Positions 14,330 to 18,027 of a stretch of DNA of 18,027 bases are shown in pieces (positions within the stretch are counted from its first letter, which is position 1; the number at the start of each line of letters is the position of its first letter). The notes under the pieces are model-generated. The model ran no database searches and was not told the DNA's origin. It was given only the letters and a program-made list of their open reading frames with translations. The stretch comes from an uncultured Lachnospiraceae bacterium (GTDB taxonomy: Bacteria; Bacillota; Clostridia; Lachnospirales; Lachnospiraceae), in assembly GCA_910588885.1 (NCBI GenBank), contig CAJUSQ010000057.1, positions 1-18,027 on the forward strand, written 5' to 3'. Both the position numbers and the translations under genes were made by a program.

Positions 14330-16102
14330 ATGAGAAGACAGAAGATCCATTACCGTACCATGCTGAATCTGGTTGCGGTTGGGAATGTATTAGGGGCAAT
14401 TTTTGTAATCGGGATCCTGATTGGGACGGTTTATTATCGTTATATGAGAAATGAGGTCATGAACCTGATGGAGAGCAACGTGGAGCAGGCCGAGAACTAC
14501 ACCTCCCAGTATGTGGAAAATATAACGAATACCGGGGAGAAGCTGGCCATGGATGTAGAGCTGGGGCTTGCGGTGGAAGCCTATTTCAGCCCGGAGATCA
14601 ACCGCTCCGTAGAAGGAAAAAAGATGATTGATTACATCATTCAGAGCGCCTTGAGTATGAATTCCTCCATAGAAAACATTGCCATCGGTACCAGGGATAA
14701 GGTCATTACCCAGGACCGATACAGCCTGGACAAGAATAACCGGATGAACAGCATGATTGAGGAAGACTGGTATCAGGCCCTTCAGCAGGATGAAATTAAG
14801 TATATTTTTACGGAGAATATATTTTATCAAAATACTACGGGCAACGAGAATTACTTTCTCTATGCCACTAAGTTCAAGAATAAGTTTTACCAGTTCCGGG
14901 ATCAGGAGGAGCGTATCATCCTGATTACCTTCCATACGGCGGAGCTGGAAAAATATGTTCATACGATTTCCAATAATGCCTCGATTAATCTGCATATCCT
15001 GGAACCGGAAGGGCCGTCGAATGCGGGGAAAATCATTTATGAATCCTCCGACAACCCGGAAATATGTTCCTATCTGCTGGGGGAGCTGTCCGAAGAACAG
15101 GAGGAGGAGCTTCGGGACGACTATGTATTTTTTCAGATGGATTCCGGATTTATCGGCTGGCAGATTGTGGGGACTGTGAGCAAGCTGACGCTGTATAAGA
15201 TGATTTATAAAGTGGAACCCTGGATGCTGGCGGCCATCGGTGTGGTTCTGCTGACGGCGGTCGTAATCAGTACCATTAGTTCCCGGGTGGTTTCCAGGCC
15301 CATGAAACGGCTGTCCCAGGCCATGAACGATATGGAGCACAGCCAGTTCCACGGGGTGGAAATCAATACGGGATGTATAGAACTGGAACAGCTGATGGTG
15401 ACTTATAACCGGATGTCCCGGAAAATTGAGGAGCTGATCGAAGGGATCAAACAGCAGGAGGCAGAGAAAAGGCGGGCGGAATTTCAGGTGCTGGAAGCTC
15501 AGATTAACCCTCATTTTATTTATAATACCCTGGATACCGTGAAATGGGTGGCAAGAGTAAACCATTCCCACAAGGTGGGGGATTTGATTGAGTCCTTTGT
15601 CCGCTTGCTGCGGCTGTCCCTGTCCAAGGGGCAGGAAATTATTCCGGTGGAAAATGAGATTTCCCTATTACAAGAGTATATTAAAATTATGATATTCCGG
15701 AATAATTATAATGTTAATATTTCTTATGAAATTGCCCCGGAAACCAGAAACCTGCGCACCCTGAAGCTGGTGCTGCAGCCTTTTGTGGAAAACAGTTTTC
15801 TCCATGCCTTTGGAGAGGAGGACCGGGAGCACTGTATTTCCATTCGAAGCCGGTGTGAGGAAGGGGTTCTGGTGTTTGAAGTAATTGACAACGGGAAAGG
15901 GTTTGGAGCGGAGGAAAAGGCCCAGAAGGGAATGACCGGAATCGGGATTGACAATATAGATAAGCGGATTAAAACCTGGCATGGGGAATCCTATGGGGTG
16001 GAGATTATTTCCGAAAAGGACAACGGAACGAGAGTAATGATCCGGCAGCCAGTCATGCAGAAAGGAGAAATACATGATACCGGTAATGATTGTGGAAGAT
16101 GA
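14330..16102 (+). CDS. YesM-like sensor histidine kinase
   Basis: 590 residues. Membrane helices at about 15-36 and 298-318 flank an extracytoplasmic region of about 260 residues, probably Cache-like, which should sense an external ligand such as a sugar or oligosaccharide. A HAMP domain (about 319-372) and short coiled coil lead to the His_kinase (LytS/YesM type) domain with His395 in EAQINPHFIYNTLDTVKW, then a HATPase domain with N488 in LQPFVENSFLHAF, an intact DNGKGF (520-525) and GMTGIGIDNIDKRI. The start ATG at 14330 has AAAAGGA 9 bp upstream. No promoter could be found between the upstream hairpin and this gene. It overlaps the following regulator by 29 bp and is its obvious partner. 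YesM/YesN pairs commonly regulate carbohydrate transporters, but none lies in the window. Confidence 0.92.
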   Translation: MRRQKIHYRTMLNLVAVGNVLGAIFVIGILIGTVYYRYMRNEVMNLMESNVEQAENYTSQYVENITNTGEKLAMDVELGLAVEAYFSPEINRSVEGKKMIDYIIQSALSMNSSIENIAIGTRDKVITQDRYSLDKNNRMNSMIEEDWYQALQQDEIKYIFTENIFYQNTTGNENYFLYATKFKNKFYQFRDQEERIILITFHTAELEKYVHTISNNASINLHILEPEGPSNAGKIIYESSDNPEICSYLLGELSEEQEEELRDDYVFFQMDSGFIGWQIVGTVSKLTLYKMIYKVEPWMLAAIGVVLLTAVVISTISSRVVSRPMKRLSQAMNDMEHSQFHGVEINTGCIELEQLMVTYNRMSRKIEELIEGIKQQEAEKRRAEFQVLEAQINPHFIYNTLDTVKWVARVNHSHKVGDLIESFVRLLRLSLSKGQEIIPVENEISLLQEYIKIMIFRNNYNVNISYEIAPETRNLRTLKLVLQPFVENSFLHAFGEEDREHCISIRSRCEEGVLVFEVIDNGKGFGAEEKAQKGMTGIGIDNIDKRIKTWHGESYGVEIISEKDNGTRVMIRQPVMQKGEIHDTGNDCGR

Positions 16103-17609
16103 ATTTTTGGTTAGAGCCGGATTGAAAACCAGTATCCGGTGGGAACAAGAAGGCTTTGAAATCGTGGCGGAAGCCCAGAACGGAGAAGAAGCGTTAAAGC
16201 TGTTTGAAGCCTGCCGCCCGGCTGTGATTGTTACGGATATCCGGCTTCCGGGCATAGACGGGATCGGGATGATGAAGGAGCTGCGGAAGCGGAAGGCAAA
16301 GGTTAGCTTCATTGTGGTATCGGCCTATGATGATTTTCAATATGCCAAGGAAGCCATTGGAATCGGGGTGGCCAATTATTTCCTGAAAGGGGATTTGAAT
16401 ACGGAGGAATTTTTGGAAACCCTAAGGGAGCTTCGCCGGGATTGCCGGGAACAGGGGCAGGGGGAGATCCGGCCTGCCGTTCCGTCCATTTGGGACCTTT
16501 ATGTGCATCCGAATCCCATGGAAGCCATAGCCGGGGAACCGGAATATGGGTTTTCGTACCTGCTGTATTTCGAGACCCGGGATGTTAATCTGGAAATGCT
16601 GGAAGCCATGATTTTCGACTTTTTCCAACACAGGGACGTGAAATGCAGGAAGCTGGAGTCGGAAAAAGGAAACTGGTTTCTGCTGTATGCCAAAAAGGAG
16701 GCGGATGCGGCCGAGCAGGAGCTTGGGCGGATGTTTGACCGGTATGTGGAAGAAAAAATCACAATGGTAAAATCCCATAACCTTCCCCAATGTGCCGGCG
16801 TGAAGGAGGAGATTTACTATACCTTATTGCTGCATAAATATGTTTGGAAATACCGGGGGCCGGCAAGGATGCCGCAAAAGGCCGTGGACATGTCCGGGAA
16901 TCCGGCAAGAATGCCGCAAAAGACCGTGGATATGTCCGGGAATCCGGAAGGGGGTCGGAATACGTCCGGAAACTTGAAAGAGGCGGAAGAAAGGAACCGG
17001 CAGGAAATCCGGAATTTGGAATCGGAGCTGATCGAGAAGCTGAAATTCCGTAAATACCAGGAAGCTCACGAACAGATGGAGCAAATGAAGGAGAATCTGA
17101 TTTTAAGCCTTTCTCCCGCGGCATTGTTTGAAAGTATTTACCGGCTGATCGGCGTCTTTGGGGAGCATGATGAGGATTTGGTTGCGGCGAAAGCCTACGA
17201 AAACCTGATGGGTTCCCTGGATCTGGACTATATTTTCCTGACCATGGATATTTTTATTGATAATCTGAAGGAAAAGAAAGAAGGCAGCAGCAATTATTAT
17301 GTCAGAAAAGCACGGGAATTTGTGGAAGGACATTACCAGGAACCGATCCGGGTCCGGGATATTTCGGAATATATCCATGTATCCCCCAATTATTTGGGCA
17401 AAATTTATTTCCTGAATACAGGGGAGCATCTTAGGGATTATATTAATTCCGTGAAGCTTCAGAAAGCCAGGGAATTTCTGGCGGCCCGGAAGTATCAGAT
17501 CAGCGAAGTGGCGGCCATGGTGGGCATAGATGACCAGCGGTATTTTTCGAAGCTTTTTAAAAAGCGGTTTGGCGTTTCTCCCAAGGAGTTTGGGAAGCAG
17601 ACGAGGTGA
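16074..17609 (+). CDS. YesN-like response regulator with AraC DNA-binding domain
   Basis: 511 residues. Receiver domain 1-122: acidic residues EDE (8-10), phospho-accepting Asp55 in VTDIRLPGIDG, Ser83 in VVSAYDDF and Lys105 in YFLKGD, where Gly replaces the usual Pro after the Lys. A middle region (about 135-400) includes a repeat-rich linker (263-300) and a charged helical segment (301-342). The C-terminal AraC domain (about 406-508) has both helix-turn-helix motifs: IRVRDISEYIHVSPNYLGKI and YQISEVAAMVGIDDQRYFSKLFKKRFGVSPKEF. The start has AAAGGAG (16061-16067) 6 bp upstream and lies within the kinase gene, indicating translational coupling. It should activate genes in response to phosphorylation by the YesM-like kinase. 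No terminator is visible after the TGA at 17609. Confidence 0.92.
   Translation: MIPVMIVEDEFLVRAGLKTSIRWEQEGFEIVAEAQNGEEALKLFEACRPAVIVTDIRLPGIDGIGMMKELRKRKAKVSFIVVSAYDDFQYAKEAIGIGVANYFLKGDLNTEEFLETLRELRRDCREQGQGEIRPAVPSIWDLYVHPNPMEAIAGEPEYGFSYLLYFETRDVNLEMLEAMIFDFFQHRDVKCRKLESEKGNWFLLYAKKEADAAEQELGRMFDRYVEEKITMVKSHNLPQCAGVKEEIYYTLLLHKYVWKYRGPARMPQKAVDMSGNPARMPQKTVDMSGNPEGGRNTSGNLKEAEERNRQEIRNLESELIEKLKFRKYQEAHEQMEQMKENLILSLSPAALFESIYRLIGVFGEHDEDLVAAKAYENLMGSLDLDYIFLTMDIFIDNLKEKKEGSSNYYVRKAREFVEGHYQEPIRVRDISEYIHVSPNYLGKIYFLNTGEHLRDYINSVKLQKAREFLAARKYQISEVAAMVGIDDQRYFSKLFKKRFGVSPKEFGKQTR
16860..16973 (+). repeat. In-frame 42-bp tandem repeat in the YesN-like gene
   Basis: Units begin at 16860 and 16902 (CCGGCAAG...), each 42 bp, encoding PARMPQKAVDMSGN and PARMPQKTVDMSGN. 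A degenerate, partial third unit follows at 16944-16973 (PEGGRNTSGN). The first two units differ at only a few bases, so the duplication is recent, and because 42 is a multiple of three, copy changes would keep the frame. Confidence 0.85.
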
Positions 17610-17625
17610 GGGAGGAAATGGGCGT

Positions 17626-17797
17626 GTGGCAAGTTGTAATTCTTCGGAAAACTCTGTCGGCAATGCAACCTCCACTTTCTGTGTGAGTTGCGCATTGGAT
17701 CTTTTCTCTGCTTTTGTGACTGATTCCCAAAACATCTGCCTATTCGCATATTCTTCTGGCGCATGTCCTGTCAATATTTTTGTAATTGTTTTATCTT
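17626..17797 (-). pseudogene. Fragment of a MobA/MobL-type conjugative relaxase
   Basis: Read on the minus strand, one frame gives KILTGHAPEEYANRQMFWES followed by VTKAEKRSNAQLTQKVEVAL and PTEFSEELQLA. The pattern AP-EYANR-x-x-x-W-x-x-V-x-x-x-EK-x-x-NAQL-x-x-x-x-x-x-ALP-E is that of the N-terminal part of MobA/MobL relaxases, which nick DNA at the transfer origin of plasmids and integrative elements. Only about 57 codons survive: a TGA in frame precedes the fragment near 17800, and after LQLA the frame runs into the antisense of the YesN-like gene. There is no start, no catalytic Tyr or His motif, and no ribosome site, so it is a relic. Base composition is visibly more AT-rich than the flanking genes. 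Confidence 0.75.
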
Positions 17798-17818
17798 TAA
17801 ATCAATTACGTCCTGTCA
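17765..17818. repeat. 9-bp direct repeat near the relaxase relic
   Basis: GTCCTGTCA occurs at 17765-17773 and 17810-17818. The first copy is inside the relaxase relic, the second just beyond its in-frame stop. It could be a recombination scar, but a 9-bp repeat can also arise by chance. Confidence 0.4.
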
Positions 17819-17830
17819 CTAATAGGAGAA

Positions 17831-18027
17831 ATGGACATAATAAATCGGAACTGTTTTGATAATGAACTTTTAAACGCACTGACACAGGAACACTCCGCGA
17901 TCCAAGAAATAGAACAGGAAAAAGAAGAAAATTCCTTACCCGAAGAAACAGCCTTTGCTCCCACATTGAGACAAAAGCTGTGGAGGGATACACAAAAAGA
18001 AGCCCTGACCCGGCTAGAGGATTCTGC
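17831..18027 (+). CDS. Unrecognised ORF, N-terminal part, runs off the window
   Basis: ATG at 17831 follows TAGGAGAA (17823-17830) very closely; the frame stays open to the window end, giving 65 codons beginning MDIINRNCFDNELLNALTQE, then a Glu/Gln-rich stretch and a helical TLRQKLWRDTQKEALTRLED. The region is strongly charged and likely helical, with no signal peptide or membrane segment. The family was not recognised. Codon use and lower GC differ from the upstream genes, and the relaxase relic next door suggests it belongs to a mobile or plasmid-derived segment, which is inference only. The ribosome site spacing is unusually short, so the true start may differ. Confidence 0.5.
   Translation, partial: MDIINRNCFDNELLNALTQEHSAIQEIEQEKEENSLPEETAFAPTLRQKLWRDTQKEALTRLEDS

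Noticed and set aside
14390..15571. 393-codon open frame on the minus strand
   Set aside because: It lies entirely antisense to the YesM-like kinase, whose domains are unmistakable; no family features are visible.
16759..17124. Minus-strand frames with repeated proline/serine/arginine motifs
   Set aside because: The repetition is the reverse reading of the 42-bp tandem repeat in the YesN-like gene.
17103..17774. 223-codon minus-strand frame as an intact gene
   Set aside because: Only its first ~50 codons resemble a relaxase; the rest is the antisense of the YesN-like gene, so it is a relic fused by chance to a shadow frame.

Overview
The window looks like a chromosomal stretch from a Gram-positive, low-to-mid GC Firmicute, most likely a gut Lachnospiraceae. 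This rests on gene content: a class II (Firmicutes-type) GalT, a YesM/YesN-type sensor pair, multi-pass sensor kinases paired with OmpR regulators, a lipoprotein with a Gram-positive-style signal, AGGAGG ribosome sites and near-consensus sigma-A promoters. The genus cannot be fixed from sequence alone. No rRNA, tRNA, CRISPR array or intact mobile element was seen.

Layout. 1-2476: the last codons of an OmpR-type response regulator overlapping a large multi-pass histidine kinase. 2500-3846 (minus): a MATE-family exporter, convergent with the kinase across a 23-bp gap that carries a small imperfect duplication. 3847-4104: divergent promoter region. 4105-5082: a TPR-repeat lipoprotein with a good promoter. 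5089-6087 (minus): a LacI/GalR-family repressor, divergent from galK (6275) and galT (7590). The galR/galK intergenic region holds promoters in both directions and three identical TTTAGTAAA palindromes whose centres lie exactly 21 bp apart; one sits between the galK -35 and -10 boxes. 9277-14005: a DedA-family membrane protein, a GT4 glycosyltransferase, and a second OmpR regulator/multi-pass kinase pair. This pair is paralogous to the one at the left edge and has the same overlapping start. 14006-14329: a 324-bp gene-poor gap holding a perfect-consensus promoter, a 28-codon ORF and a large hairpin terminator. 14330-17609: a YesM-like sensor kinase overlapping a YesN-like AraC response regulator, the latter with an in-frame 42-bp tandem repeat in its linker. 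17610-18027: a clear fragment of a MobA/MobL-type relaxase on the minus strand, then the start of an unrecognised ORF that runs off the window, suggesting the edge of a mobile or formerly mobile region.

How the genes work together. GalR, GalK and GalT form the first two steps of the Leloir pathway with their local repressor; galE and a transporter are not present. DedA plus GT4 (a likely membrane glycolipid or cell-surface glycosyltransferase) next to a kinase/regulator pair suggests an envelope-sensing module. YesM/YesN pairs usually control carbohydrate uptake genes, but no obvious target lies in the window.

No wholly new multi-gene system is evident. The observations most worth following up are the orphan promoter-to-terminator unit upstream of the YesM gene, the helically phased GalR boxes, the duplicated kinase start embedded in the regulator's last codons, the YesN linker minisatellite and the relaxase relic.
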